Of a DNA stretch of 64,000 nt, positions 11,496 to 24,200 are shown piece by piece. The translations under genes and the position numbers were made by a program. Positions within the stretch are counted from its first letter, which is position 1. Every line of letters starts with the position of its first letter. Source of the stretch: Cylindrotheca closterium (lineage: Eukaryota > Bacillariophyta > Bacillariophyceae > Bacillariales > Bacillariaceae); assembly GCA_933822405.4 (NCBI GenBank), contig CAKOGP040002147.1, positions 115,805 through 179,804 of the forward strand. The letters are read 5' to 3'. Below the pieces are notes generated by a model. The model saw nothing but the letters and a program-made list of their open reading frames with translations, made no database searches and had not been told where the DNA came from.

Positions 11496-12356
11496 ATGTC
11501 AGCAACAACGATGACGAGGAGAGCACTAACGTTGCTAACTTCACTGCTGCTGGCTGAAACTGCCAGTGGACTGATTCCAGCGTCGCCAGAACAGCAGACA
11601 CGCCGTGCCATTCAATCACTGAAAACTGCCATTGCAAATCTTACACCTGACAATGAAGAAGAAAAACGAACCAAAAAGGTTCGATTGTATGTCGACTATC
11701 TGATTCCACTCCCTATAGAAACCAAAGCGGAAGATATTGATCCGTGGCCTGGTGGTTTGGCTCAGATGTATCCTTATGCCGAAGATATTGTGAAGGAGAT
11801 CTTGCAAGGTGTTGTCGACAATCAAGCTGGACCATGCTCGTCACAGATTTTGAGCGCCGAGGACTGCTGTGGACTTTTTATTCAAGAATCGAGCACTTCT
11901 GCTAAGAACGACATTGCCGCAATGGTCTTTCCTGGTGTGGATCAATTGTCCCAGATCGAGCAAGTGGATGAAATGGTTGGGGATCAGCGTACCTTGATTA
12001 TCTTCAACAAACAGTTTCAACGCCCAGTTGATTTTGGATTTTCGGGAAAGAACAATGCTCAATCTCAAAAAGTTATCTTTGATCAATATCAATACGGTTT
12101 TGCCTTTCAAGAGTTTGCCTGCAGAGGGGAAGATACCAAATTGACCTTCGAATATCCCAATTGGCAATCCTGTGTGATTTGTGAAGAAAATCGTGATGTA
12201 GGTCAGAAAGAAATTGCACTGCTAGAGCCTTCTCCAGAGCGACCATCCTACGAAGCTTTGGAACAAAAGATTAACGAAGTGCTTCCAGAACCGTTGTGGA
12301 TGAGAATGATTGGAGAAGCTGAGGAGAAGGGACTCAAATTTCAACGGCGGCAATAA
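11496..12356 (+). CDS. probable plastid DUF1995-family protein
   Basis: Single-exon 286-residue protein. Residues 1-26 form a signal-like N-terminus with two Arg and a hydrophobic core (LTLLTSLLLAETASG). The segment VRLYVDYLIPLPI...WPGGLAQMYP (about residues 62-92) and the later RTLIIFNKQF segment resemble the plastid DUF1995 family found in plants and algae, some members of which assist photosystem assembly. The identification rests on pattern memory only. The ATG lies 20 bases after the assembly gap, so an upstream exon cannot be excluded. It converges with the mTERF-RNase H gene (40 bp between stops). Confidence 0.5.
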   Translation: MSATTMTRRALTLLTSLLLAETASGLIPASPEQQTRRAIQSLKTAIANLTPDNEEEKRTKKVRLYVDYLIPLPIETKAEDIDPWPGGLAQMYPYAEDIVKEILQGVVDNQAGPCSSQILSAEDCCGLFIQESSTSAKNDIAAMVFPGVDQLSQIEQVDEMVGDQRTLIIFNKQFQRPVDFGFSGKNNAQSQKVIFDQYQYGFAFQEFACRGEDTKLTFEYPNWQSCVICEENRDVGQKEIALLEPSPERPSYEALEQKINEVLPEPLWMRMIGEAEEKGLKFQRRQ

Positions 12357-12395
12357 TATCGAATAAAAAAATACTCCCCAGCCTAAAGGGTTATA

Positions 12396-15300
12396 TTATA
12401 ATACTGGAAATACGTATGCCCGCTCGTATTGCCACATAGCTGCTTTCTCAGAGTACTCCGCCAATTTATGAACCCGAGAACCTTCCTTGCACCACGCAGC
12501 TACTTCAGAGGTGTGCCGAAATTGAACGGTAATCTCTTTGGCCAATGGTTCGGCTTCTTTCGCGGGAGTCACGGCGGTCGCCGCGGCTGCTCCAACGCGC
12601 CTAATGTTCCTCTGGGTAGCAATAGCTGGTAGGAAATCCTGTTCCACCATGCGAAAATAAGTCCTTGAAAGTGGATACAGAATATCAGTATTGACTCTAT
12701 GCTTGGGCACCGACCCGTCGTATTCAAAGCCACCCCTGGTCGGTGCCTCTCCCCATCGCTTCAGATCGTCACTATTCTTCACAATTTCCCAAGCATAGTT
12801 GGAATCTGTGAACACATCCACATGGATCTTGAACTCTTTCAGTTCGTCTTTGCTGCCTTCAACTTGATTTGCTTGCAGGACTTCTATCGCCAGCCGAAGT
12901 GCTTCCCGACAAGCATACAGTCCACAACGGTTCTTACTCGGTCGATTATACGGATAACCCAGCAGCATGGTTGCGTCGGCATAGTTGGTACCCACATCAG
13001 TATCGGTAGTACTGGGCATGAGTAAGTTAGAGAAGCATCGTTCGGCAGCTGTTCGCAAAAGTTTTGCACCTCTATGGCTACCCTGCAGCTGCGGAACATA
13101 AAGCGAAGAACCTCCAGCCTTTCTTCTCCCTCTGAGCCCGTCAACTTTTTTAGGAGGAAATACGGTACTGGCAACAAAGACCGCAAAGTAGAGGTTGTCT
13201 GGATCTCGCGTCTTGAGCACAAGGCCAGGCTCATCTGTCAATGCTAATGTGGATTTGAGTAAATCCACCAGACGAGTATTCGTTTTGTCAGGAACATAGC
13301 TAGCTCGAACGTTTCCAAGAAATGACTTTCGCCTCTGTTGCTCTCGCGACTGTCTCAAAGAGACCGATGAAATCCGCTTGACATTCGGTATGTTTTTGCT
13401 TGGAATACTGCCGTACCGGTAATACTTTCCATTGAACTCTCGTTTCGCCTTTATGATGTTGTACATGTTCTGCTTCCCTGTCCCAATTTCTAATGCTGCG
13501 GCTTCTACGCTCGGTAATGCTCGAACCACAGTGCCGTTCACAAGTTCCAAGACTTCTTTCTTTCTTCGAACTCCTGAAGTTTTCGACTCTGCATCAAAGA
13601 CCTGGGCAAAGGTGGCGTTAGTTTCATTGAGTTGTTTTAATCGACGTTCAATGGTCTTCATTGGCCCCAACAACAAAGCTGGATTCTTTATGATAGCATC
13701 CCTTGCAGTGAAGTTTCCATCCGAAACCTCCTCCAGTATTTTCAGCTTCGGTTCCAGTGACTTTACAATACTGCCAGCGAAAACATAAGGTGATTTCATG
13801 AAGATCGTCGACAGCTCTTCTTCTGAGAGGCCCAGTCGTCGCTGCAGAAAATCAAGCTTCTGTTTCAAGTTCAGGTCCCAATTCATGAGAAGAATTTGTG
13901 GCATGCGGATAACGAGGTCTCGGATGTCGCCTACACTCAGTCCAAGCTTCTCACTAAGGCCACCAATCGTTGGAGAAATGGTCTTGTTCAAAGATCTGCC
14001 CAAGAGAGACGGGTTCGATAGCACCATTTTGGATACATTGTGCGTGGACAAGCCAATAGTGTCGCGGAAGAAAGTAATTTTCGGTTTCAGGTTTGATTCG
14101 ACGCCATAGCACATCAGCGAAGGGAAAATCAAGCATGCTTTTCTAATTTCATCCATTGTCAGGTTGACTGGTGATGCGAAAAATAGGTAAGGTGAGTGCT
14201 TTCCTCATGGACAGTCAGCAACAACGAATTTGACATACCTTCAGTTGAAAGGAACCCCAGTTGTTTGTCCACTTTTGAAGTAGTGTACCCAAGGATCGTA
14301 GGACATTTGTTGACGAGTGTTTTCAAGTCTTGGGATGACAACAGCATCTTGGCTTGAAGATGATCCATGGAACTTGTCAGTTTGCACTCGGAGTAGTAAG
14401 ACATTTGCTTGTTGACCTTTATAATATCATAAACCTCAGATGGGCTCAGACGCAGGCGCATTCTAAAGCAGTTCATTGCATCTGCTCTTAGCTGATTCCT
14501 CATTGATGACCGAGAAGTGGACAACTCCCAGTCTGGTTCCAGCTCGGAAGAAACCAATGATGCTGACAATGAATCCAGCATTATGCGACACTGATCCCAG
14601 GATACACCCAAGGAATGAAGAAAAGTGAACGACAGGAGGTCGGCAGCGCATGCTGAACTGAGCCAATAGTTCAGTTCGATCCGAGCTTCATTCGACAATT
14701 CAATGTCCAACTTCAATTGCTGGTAGAAATACAATGCTGACGGTTTGCCAGAATTGGAATCGCTGGGATAGAATTGCAACAAATGGCGAAGGGCCAAGAT
14801 GGCAGCGACGGTTTGTGATTCAGTCAAGCCCACGCCGCATCCTTCATTACAGAACTTCACAACCCAATCCTCCTGAGTATACGAATATGGCTGCGGAGCA
14901 AGGAAGAAGATAATGCGCTCTCTGATCCAAATCTGATCTGCGACGGGGAACTTGTCGAAAAACGAAGATTGCAGCTTGGCATCCAGATTATTGATCACGG
15001 ATTCAAACTTCTGCATTGTCTCGTCGTCCACATTAACTCGATAGGATAATTCTGTTTCCGTTGTAATGTTGTATGCGGAATCTGTTTGCAAACCTCCTCC
15101 AGCTATTAACGGAACATCTTTCGATTGTATTGACTGTTCTGTAGAGTCTAATTCATAGGCGTAATATCTACCCTTGAATAGTCGGCATGTCTGAATTACA
15201 CGGTACATGTTGCCTGGAGAAGTCCCCGCTTCCTTTGATGCAATGTCCACACTGTCATATCTCTCCAGAATTTCATTAACTTCACTGATTGCAACAACTG

Positions 15301-15607
15301 ATTTTCGTGTTGACCTCTCATTGGCTTCCTTTCGTTTCTCGAGAGATTGGAAACTGGCGCTTGTGGATAATGGTAGGAATTCAGCGTTTGGATACTTCCC
15401 AATAGCTTCATCTAGCCACAGGAAACTCTCTTTTACGACATCACCCTTACAAACCACATGGCGATGGAAATTTGAGGAGTACTGAATCGAATATCCGTCC
15501 TTAGTCTTTGCTTGAAGAATCGTTGGGGGTTGATGGACCTTTCGGGAGGGGAGAAATCCAACAGATGCGTAGATCAGTAATGCCAAAATGGCGATCTCAG
15601 CTTTCAT
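12396..15607 (-). CDS. mTERF-repeat protein with NUMOD1-like modules and C-terminal RNase H-like domain
   Basis: Two exons, complement 14239-15607 and 12396-14167, joined over a 71-bp GTATGT...CAG intron (phases 1 and 2 agree), give 1,046 residues. Residues 1-20 are a signal sequence ending in ASVGF-LP, a plastid-type motif. About 117-153 and 673-710 carry two related short modules (IASKEAGTSPGNMYRVI and AALEIGTGKQNMYNII, each followed by GKYY/GRYY aromatic ends) that resemble NUMOD1 DNA-binding modules. About 400-635 contains mTERF-type helical repeats (SNPSLL, RMPQILL, KSPYVF). About 780-1046 looks like an RNase H fold: NRCGLYACREALRLA (Glu), DVFTDSNYAWEIV (Asp) and a C-terminal HKLAEYSEKAA helix. 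The first catalytic Asp of RNase H1 is not visible in the putative first strand. mTERF proteins bind organelle nucleic acids, so a plastid DNA or RNA processing role is a reasonable inference. Confidence 0.75.
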
Positions 15608-17061
15608 CGCAGAATTCCTTCTCGCTCAGTGCTCTTGGTTGGATACTACAAATCCATGGCATTCGACTCAAGCACTAAATTTAGATTAGTTTGTTGCAAG
15701 ATGGAAGATCAGATTGAACTATATATTCAATATTCCTTCTCGTACAGTATTTTCAAGATGCAATAATGATGATGTCATCACGCAGAAAAGAGGTCATTTC
15801 GGGGGAGGGGAGCTTTGAATTTTCACCATCGAAATATTGATCGGATAGATGATTGATGATAGTACCCTATCGGTACCAGGTACTGTGCGAATTGTACTAT
15901 CTCGTGCCATGGATTCCGCACATTAGTTGGAATTAAATAGATCGCGATGCCTGTCTTTGATTGCGTTCTTGTATTAGTATGGTCTTATCGAAAACCATGA
16001 CGAAATACTAAATTGTGCTCCTCGATGTAGTACTATGAAAGAATCCAACCGTGCAGCTTGACAAGATATGTATGGCCAATTGTCCCATCCTTTTAAAACA
16101 TCATTTCAATCTTAACAATTCTTGCCAACATCATTCACCATGCTGGCACAGTTCTCCTTGCTGCGTTGTCCTCATTGTGGATATCCTCGTAGCTTGCATT
16201 TGTGACCTTATCAGCGCTGGGAACATCAGAGATGGCAATTACTTGGTCACTCTTCTACCGGATTGAGGTTCAATATGGAAACTCGCACAATACTATTTTA
16301 TTACAGATCGATCAGCAGGAGGAAGCGAGTGACATAACCGGAACGATAAAAGTCTCAATCTTGAACTTCGATATCAATGGCATTCTCATACTGTATCTCT
16401 GCGTAGCAACGTCACCAGATTACCAGTATGATACGTGGTATCCACGGGTACCTGGCACTTGATTGATCGGTCACTGTGTCATTCTTCTACAGCGAAATTG
16501 AGCCCAGAAACTCTGTCGGGAATAAAAAGAGAGCTAGATCGCAGATGTGGAAGGGACTGACTGGAAAGAAAAAGTTTCGGCTGCAAATATATAAAAGTAA
16601 AACTCAATCATTTTTTAATGGCTAGCTAGTGGTTTCGAAAGTCCGGTGCGCATGCTTCGCGTTTCTCAATTACACCGTGCACAAAAGACTGGGAGAAAAA
16701 CCCCTTTGGCACAACCATAAATGAATGCAACGGTCTTTGAGTCTCAAGCATCTTTTCTCGCAATAACTCGTTTCCACGTCGCACTTTTTCGGCACGAGTA
16801 CCGGTAGTGATCAGTCATCATATCGCTCTTTGCCGTTCTCTTGCCTCATTTTCGAGTTTATGCAACATACAATAGGTAAGGAAGCTTCAGTGAAATGCGT
16901 AATGCCGTCCGCGATAAGCAGCTTCGTTTGAAGTCTCGATAGTATGATTAGACTTTTTGTAGCTTCATGGCTCACGGCGATCGACCACCAGAAACATCAT
17001 CGTATGACAACTGCATACTCACAGCGTTAATCGCTCTGATTGTACAGGTACATTCACCACC
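15608..17061. other. intergenic, upstream of cyclase gene A
   Basis: No supported gene; two small plus-strand frames (16051-16266, 16202-16462) lack recognisable features. Contains palindrome-like GGTACCAGGTAC at 15872-15883 and GGGTACCTGGCA at 16446-16457, both part of a motif seen in several spacers of this window. Confidence 0.4.
16588..16597 (+). promoter_or_regulatory. candidate TATA box of cyclase gene A
   Basis: TATATAAAAG lies about 465 bp before the ATG of gene A. A possible 5' UTR intron with donor at 16875 (AATAG/GTAAGG) and acceptor at 17047 (TTGTACAG) would shorten the spliced leader. Both calls are by eye and have no transcript support. Confidence 0.3.
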
Positions 17062-20000
17062 ATGATCGAGAAACGAAGCAAAGCCGAAAGTATCGAAACT
17101 ACATCCAAAGAAGATGTGAGTTATGATCTGTCATCCAACAACGATAAGCCGAAAGGCACTCATAATACTACTACGGCAGAGCTTTTGCAAAACGACCCCA
17201 AGGTAAAAAGAATACGGAAGATCGCCATCGTTGTTCTTTTGACTGCCGCTGTTGGTGTCAGCGGCGGTATCTACACAAGCCTCGTGCGTTCGGAAGAGAG
17301 AGAATTCCAAAACCGATTCGAGGATCAAGCCAAGCAGATTGGACAAGCTCTCGAAGCAGAGCTTGACAACAAACTTCGAGCGATTGATGCGCTCTCTGTT
17401 ACCATCACATCATTTGCTGGATCTCAAAGCGTACAATGGCCGAATATTACTGTGCCCGAGTTCTCTTATCGAGCAGCAAGCGCATTGAGTTTAGGGCGAG
17501 CTCTGTCAGTGGCTTTGTATCCCATCGTCTCATACGATCAAATGAGGCAATGGGAAATCTTTAGTGTTCAGAATCAGCAATGGGTAAAGGAGGTAGTTGC
17601 ATTTCAAGCCAAATTTCCACAGGCCTTTCGTTCAAGCGTCAAAAAGGAACATAATATGGATGCGAGCAGAGCAGAGAGACATATGGTCACAAATTCCAGC
17701 GAATTGCTGCACAATATATCAGATGTAATCTTTCATTTTGATGATGATGGAATGCCCACAAGAATCAGCAATGAGCTCATGCTTCCCATGTGGCAACACG
17801 CTCCAGTACATCCAGGATTACCACGGACAAACTACGATGCATACGCAGTGGAACGGAATCGAGAAGCTCTCGACAAGGTCATGCAAAATCAGGCCTCTGT
17901 GCTTGGTCAATCCTACACGCTCGAGGAAAGTTGCTATGGGTGAGTGAAGCAGCTTTGCATGCATCCGCTTTTCTCAGTACCATAGAACATCCATGCTCAC
18001 ACTTCTTTTTCAATCGCTGTGCATATACCAGGCATGACTTTCCACCGATGAGCCCAGATTTGGAGACAGAGACATGGGATGATATTTGGACACAAATGGT
18101 GGCAATGAAAAACAATCACCAACACGGACACAGCGGACATACCGAAATCATGGACCACAGCGGACACATCGAGCTGAACCATAATCATCACGAGGTAGCT
18201 GGCCTCGAAGGACCTGCTGTCAACCTTTTTTATCCAGTCTTCTCGGACCTGAATGAGAACCGTACCGTGGTTTCTATTCTTGCGCTGACCTCCAAATGGG
18301 ACTCCTTTCTTCTACCCAGTCTTCCTCCGGATCCAAACGGTCTTATGGTGACCATGAACAACGAATGCGGACAAAGCTTTACCTTCGAGATTACAGGAGA
18401 AGAAGTCATCTACTTGGGACCCGGTGACCATCACGAGGCCAAATACGGCAGCTTTGAGAAGCGGTTTCCTTTGACTCTCGACAGCTCAGTTTTTACCGAA
18501 GTCCCCATGGCAAATGAATACTGCACTTACACAGCCTCCGTCTATCCTTCGAGTCAGATGCGCGAAGAGTTTGCTTCCAACTCTCCAATGATCTACACTG
18601 TTTCTGTTGCGGTGATATTTTTCTTCACCATTTTCGTGTTTGTCTTCTATGACTACCTGGTTCAAGCAAGACAAAGATACTTGGTCGAGACTGCCTCAAA
18701 GTCCAATGCCATCATCAGCTCATTGTTTCCCCAGATTGTTCGCGATCGATTGATGGAAGGTGAAGGTCAGAACGCAAGGAAAAAGATATGGAGAACAGAA
18801 GCGGTGAATGGTGGGGCTGAAAAGCCAGCTGGACCACCAATCGCCAACTTCTTCGCCAATACCACTGTCATGTTTGGAGACATTGCTGGCTTTACCGCAT
18901 GGAGCAGCTCGCGACAGCCGTCAGAAGTCTTCGCTCTTCTGGAGTCTCTTTACGGCAAGATGGATAGCATTGCCCGAGAGATGAAAGTGTTCAAGGTTGA
19001 AACGATTGGAGACTGTTATGTAGCAGTGACAGGTTTGCCAAATCCACAAGAGGATCATCATTTGCGTATGGTAAAGTTTGCAACTCGAGTTTTGAAGAGC
19101 ATGGGACCGTTGACTAGGCAAATGGAAGTGAAGCTTGGACCTGGTACTACCAAACTTGGATTCCGTGTCGGCTTGCATTCCGGGCCAGTTACTGCTGGAG
19201 TGCTGCGAGGTGAAAAGTCTCGTTTCCAGCTTTTCGGCGACACTATGAACATGGCGTCTCGAATGGAATCTACTGGCAAGATAAACTTTATTCAAGTTTC
19301 AAACGCGACAGCAAGGCTTATTGTTGCCTCTGGTAAGGACCATTGGATTAGCAAACGCGAGGATATGGTCGAAGTCAAAGGAAAGGGAACTGTGCAAACG
19401 TACTGGGTTACAGATATCTGTGCTCAAAGAAGGCAGAGCAACGATAAAAGCACTTGTGAAAGCTCTGCGTCAGAGCGGAGATCGATGGACACGCTTTGCT
19501 CGAAAGACCAGGATGCAATAGCCAAGAACAACACAAGAAGGTCCTTGGTCGAATGGCAAGTTGAGTTACTCTCACAGTTGATCAAACAGATCGTAGCCAA
19601 GCGAAAAGACAGTCCTCGAAAATCGCTTCAGCCTTTCAATGGATGGGACTCCAAACATGCTACGCCACGTGATGAGATTGTCGAGGAGCTGCATCTGCCT
19701 TCGCTCAAACCTGGTACCACTACTAATCAAGATTCGAATCGAGTTAAGCTTTCTCAAAAAGTCCAAGATCAGTTGCATGACTTTGTGACTTCCATTGCAA
19801 TGCTCTATCGTGACAACGGCTTTCATAACTATGAGCATGCATGCCATGTAACCATGAGCGCCAACAAGTTCCTCATGCGAGTTGTCAATCCACAAGGGAA
19901 CGGATTCGAGGATTCGCTTCGAGCTTCACTTCGAGCCTTTCACAATCATGAATACGCGTACGGGTTGACTGGCGACCCATTGACGCAGTTTGCCATTATC

Positions 20001-20705
20001 TTCTCGGCATTGATTCATGATATCGATCATCAAGGGGTAAGCAACAAACAGCTGTCTGAAGAAGATAGTAGACTTGCAATGATGTACAATGGCAAAAGTC
20101 CAGCAGAGCAAAACTCGATTGACTTGGCCTTTGAAGTACTGGGCTCGTCACAATATCATGATTTGGTATCCTGCATATGCGCCAATGAGGAGGAACTTAA
20201 GCGCTTCCGACAGCTTGTTGTGAACTGCGTCATGGCAACCGACATTTTTGACAAGGATCTCTTGGCCATTCGAAACAAGAAATGGAAGAAGGCATTCAAA
20301 AGCGAGGAGGAGGAATCGTCTTCTGACCTGAAAGCGACTATTGTTATTGAGCACATCATTCAAGCTGCCGATGTGGCGCACACCATGCAACATTGGCATG
20401 TCTACCAAAAGTGGAACGAGAAACTCTTCTTCGAAATGTGTACTGCCCATGAGGCGGACCGAGGCCCCGCCAAAGACCCAGCTTTGGGTTGGTATGAAGG
20501 GGAGCTATGGTTCTTTGACAACTATGTGATACCGCTGGCAAAGAAGCTGGAAGAGTGTGGAGTATTTGGGGTATCTAGTGACGAATGCCTGAACTACGCT
20601 CTTGAAAATCGCAAGGAATGGGAAATTAGAGGAAGGGATCTTGTGACATCAATGAAAGAGCGCTATGCCAAGATGAGGAAGGAAGGGAAACGTGGTTCGC
20701 TGTAA
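17062..20705 (+). CDS. Receptor-type guanylate cyclase/phosphodiesterase fusion, gene A
   Basis: Two exons, 17062-17939 and 18032-20705, encode 1,183 residues. A cytosolic N-terminus is followed by TM1 (about 53-75), an extracellular CHASE-like domain (REFQNRFEDQ..., AIDALSVTITSFA, WPNITVPEF), a second extracellular part (EGPAVNLFYPVFSDL), and TM2 (about 480-503). The class III cyclase domain (about 565-750) has both metal Asp residues (MFGDIAGFT, ETIGDCYVAV), Glu at the purine site (KVETIGD) and Asn/Arg of the transition-state site (DTMNMASRME). The PDE domain (about 865-1160) has FHNYEHACH, HDIDHQG and QAADVAH. It should make and hydrolyse cyclic nucleotide at the plasma membrane in response to an external ligand. 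Oddities: Gln replaces the guanine-specifying Cys (FQLFGD), Glu replaces the PDE purine-clamp Gln (GELWFF), and introns present in its paralogs are missing. A stretch of His between 18111 and 18195 (NNHQHGHSGH) is unique to this copy. Confidence 0.9.
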
Positions 20706-21244
20706 TTGAGAGAGCCACTGATTTTGAGAAACCGGTTGTCAAACATGATATTCGGCTTTTCCTGAAGAATGATGTTCATGGTGCACCTTTCATGAATCAT
20801 GTCAAATAAACAGTATTGTAAGAAGTATAATATAAAATAATCTATAAATGTATTGGATCGCGTTATTGTTCAGTCTTGGGATGATGAATACCAGTGGCGA
20901 AACCTAATGAAATGTGAGAAGCGCGCGATGACTTCACGACTCGATGCGTCATAGTAATCAGTTTCCGAGTGAACACTGTGGTCACTATGACCAGATAAGA
21001 CACGCCAACTTATCTAAAACATGGTGAAACTGCCTGAGCGGTATATTAGAGCAGACGCGACAATAAGTCTAAAAACAAAAAAAGAAGCTAGAACTGATCC
21101 AGAATTCGTTTCGGTTCTCCAAAACCCAGTCTTGCCTTTTTGTGGACGAAACGCATTCAAATACGGTGAAAAAGTTGTTCACTTTCATTGCCAAAAGTGA
21201 GCGGTGAGTAAGCGATAAACAAAAGATAGATACAATAATACACC
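20706..21244. other. spacer between cyclase genes A and B
   Basis: No gene seen. A polyadenylation-like AATAAA lies at 20805-20810, about 100 bp after the stop of gene A. The rest should hold the promoter of gene B; no TATA box was recognised. Confidence 0.4.
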
Positions 21245-24200
21245 ATGAGCTTCACCTCGAACCATGGGAAGCCTCTGAATGGTGCTAGCGTTGCCACAAA
21301 TTCAGTGAGCGGAGGTGGAATGACATCTTCCTCATCAGGGGCGGAAAGCAAAACAATGTCAGAGGTGCAAGAAACCACGCACATGCTACAAAGAGACCAC
21401 AAGGTTAGAAGGATCCGAATCATGGCGATATCAGTCCTCTTCATTGCTGCTGCCTCGGTCTGTGGTGGAGTCTACACAAGCCTGAAACGATCCGAACGAA
21501 GGGAATTTGAAAACAGATTTGCGGATCAAGCTAGCCAAATCGGGCATGCTCTAGAAGCAGAACTGGACAACAAATTGAGAGCGATCGATGCGCTGTCAGT
21601 CACCATCACATCCTTTGCTCGATCACGAATGGGGCAATGGCCCAATGTCACAGTACCAGAATTCCCATACCGAGCTGCGAGTACCCTGAGTGTTGGAAGG
21701 GCGATTTCCGTAGCACTTCAACCAACGGTTTCAATGAATCAAGTATCCCAATGGGAAGCCTATAGCAACCAGCACCAACAATGGCAAAAAGAGGTATTGG
21801 AATTTCAAGCCAAGTATCCAGAAGCAATTAGACCCGAAAGTGTTGTTGATGATGGCCCGAATACTGGTTTCAACCGCAACGCCTTCAAACCAGAAGCTGC
21901 CAGCACGATTTCAGCAGACAGTATTTCCGACTTTGTTTATCGAATAGACAGCAATGGTTTTCCCACACGAGTGATCAGTGATGCCAAACAAGGTATCGCC
22001 CTTCCACTCTGGCAACATGCGCCAGTACACGCAGATGGACTATTGCCGAGAACCAACTTTGACACTTACAGTGTGGAGAAGAATGCTGGTGCTTTGGATC
22101 AAGTCATTCAGAATCACATGGCTGTACTTGGTAAAACATTTGAGCTCTCTGACAGCTCACAAGGGTGAGTCTTTTCTATACAATTGTTTCAATTAGTATC
22201 GCACGTGAAATATTGACACTCGTTGCCTTCGTTTTCCCCATCAGACACGACTTTCCTGAGATGGATGCTACTCTGGAGACCCAATCGTGGAATGATGTTT
22301 GGACAGAAAACGGGCCATCCACCTCGGCCATTCGAACGAGACAATCGCCGTCTTCTAATGTCAAACAGAATCAAGGATCCAATGGTGTATCGTCATCCTC
22401 ACTTTCGAATGGACTGGATGGGCCTGCAGTCAACATTTTCTATCCAGTCTTCTCGGACTTGAACGACAATCGCACAGTGGTTGCCGTGCTTGCATTGACA
22501 ACCAAATGGGATTCCTTTCTTCTACCGAATCTTCCGCCCGATCCAAACGGCCTCATTGTGACCTTGCGAAATGAATGCGATCAAAGCTTTTCCTTTGAGA
22601 TCACCGGAGAAGAAGTCATCTACTTGGGAACAGGCGACTATCACGAAGAAGCCTATGACAAATATGGAAAAGACTTCATGTTGGTGGCTGATAGCTCGGT
22701 ATTCACCGAAGTTCCAATGGCATCCAGCTATTGCAGCCATACGGCAACCGTCTACCCGTCGAGTCAGATGCGAGAACAGTTTGCTACGGACGCTCCAACC
22801 TTTTACACAGTCGGGGCCGCAATAATCTTTCTGTTCACCATGTTTGTCTTTGTCTTTTATGACTACCTGGTTCAGAGACGTCAGAACCATCTCGCTGACA
22901 AGGCCTCCAAAACAAATGCCATCATCAGCTCGTTGTTTCCCAAGATTGTCCGCGACAGATTGTTGGAAGGAGAAGGAGGAAACAACACGTCAGGAATGGC
23001 AGGCATTATGAAAGTCAACGGCGACACGGTGGGAAAGCCCGCTGGACCACCAATCGCCAACTTCTTCGCCAATACCACTGTCATGTTTGGAGACATTGCT
23101 GGGTTTACGGCATGGAGTAGCTCGCGGCAGCCTTCGGAAGTCTTCACACTGTTAGAAACTCTTTACGGCAAGATTGATAGCATTGCACGAGAGATGCACG
23201 TCTTCAAGGTCGAAACGATCGGAGATTGCTATGTAGCAGTGACCGGTTTGCCAAATCCACAAGAGGATCACCATTTGCGCATGGTAAGCAACATCTTGTT
23301 CTGCAATTGGTTTGGGGTCATGATGTTGTCCTTGAATCATTATCTTTTTTCTCCGCCTCACTCACACTTCCATCGTCCACGTATTGATACTAGGTCAAGT
23401 TCGCAAAACGCGTATTGAAGTGCATGGGTCCGTTGACAAGGGAAATGGAAGTCATGCTTGGACCCGATACTACCAAGCTAGGATTCCGTATTGGACTTCA
23501 TTCTGGACCAGTAACCGCTGGAGTTTTGCGAGGAGAAAAGTCTCGTTTCCAGCTTTTTGGAGACACTGTTAACATGGTAAGTTTTGGGTAGCAATTGGTG
23601 GACATACTATTCTGATGGTACAAATAGAAATCCGCTCACTTGTTTGATTCATTCGCTGATGATGATGTAGGCGTCTCGAATGGAATCGACTGGCAAACGC
23701 AACTACATCCAAGTGTCGAACTCAACTGCGAGCCTTCTTGCTGTCTCCGGTAAGGAGCATTGGATCACGAAGAGGGAAGATACTGTCCAAGCCAAAGGAA
23801 AGGGGTCAGTGCAAACATACTGGGTCAAGAAGATGGTTACACATGCTGAAAAGACCGATGCCAATAGCATCGGAGACAGTTCTCATAGCGAGAAGAAATC
23901 ATCGAGCAAGACGTTTGTTTCTGTAGATGGCGACTTGCACGGTGAAAACGAGAATCGCATTCGCAAAACACTAATCGAATGGCAAGTTGAGCTACTTTCT
24001 CGGCTACTCAAGCGAATCGTTGCCAAGCGATCCTATCATTCAAATGAGGTCCAGCATTCGTTTGACGTCTTTGCGTCTGAAAAAACAATGCCTCGAGAAG
24101 AGATTGCGGATGAAGTCACGATGCCTTCGTTCAACTCCCGCGCAAGTCTACGAATTGCAACTTCTCAGTACACGCAACTTCCATCAGAAGTGCTCGATCA

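Noticed and set aside
11105..11611. Open frames spanning the N run on both strands
   Set aside because: They consist mainly of unknown residues from the assembly gap.
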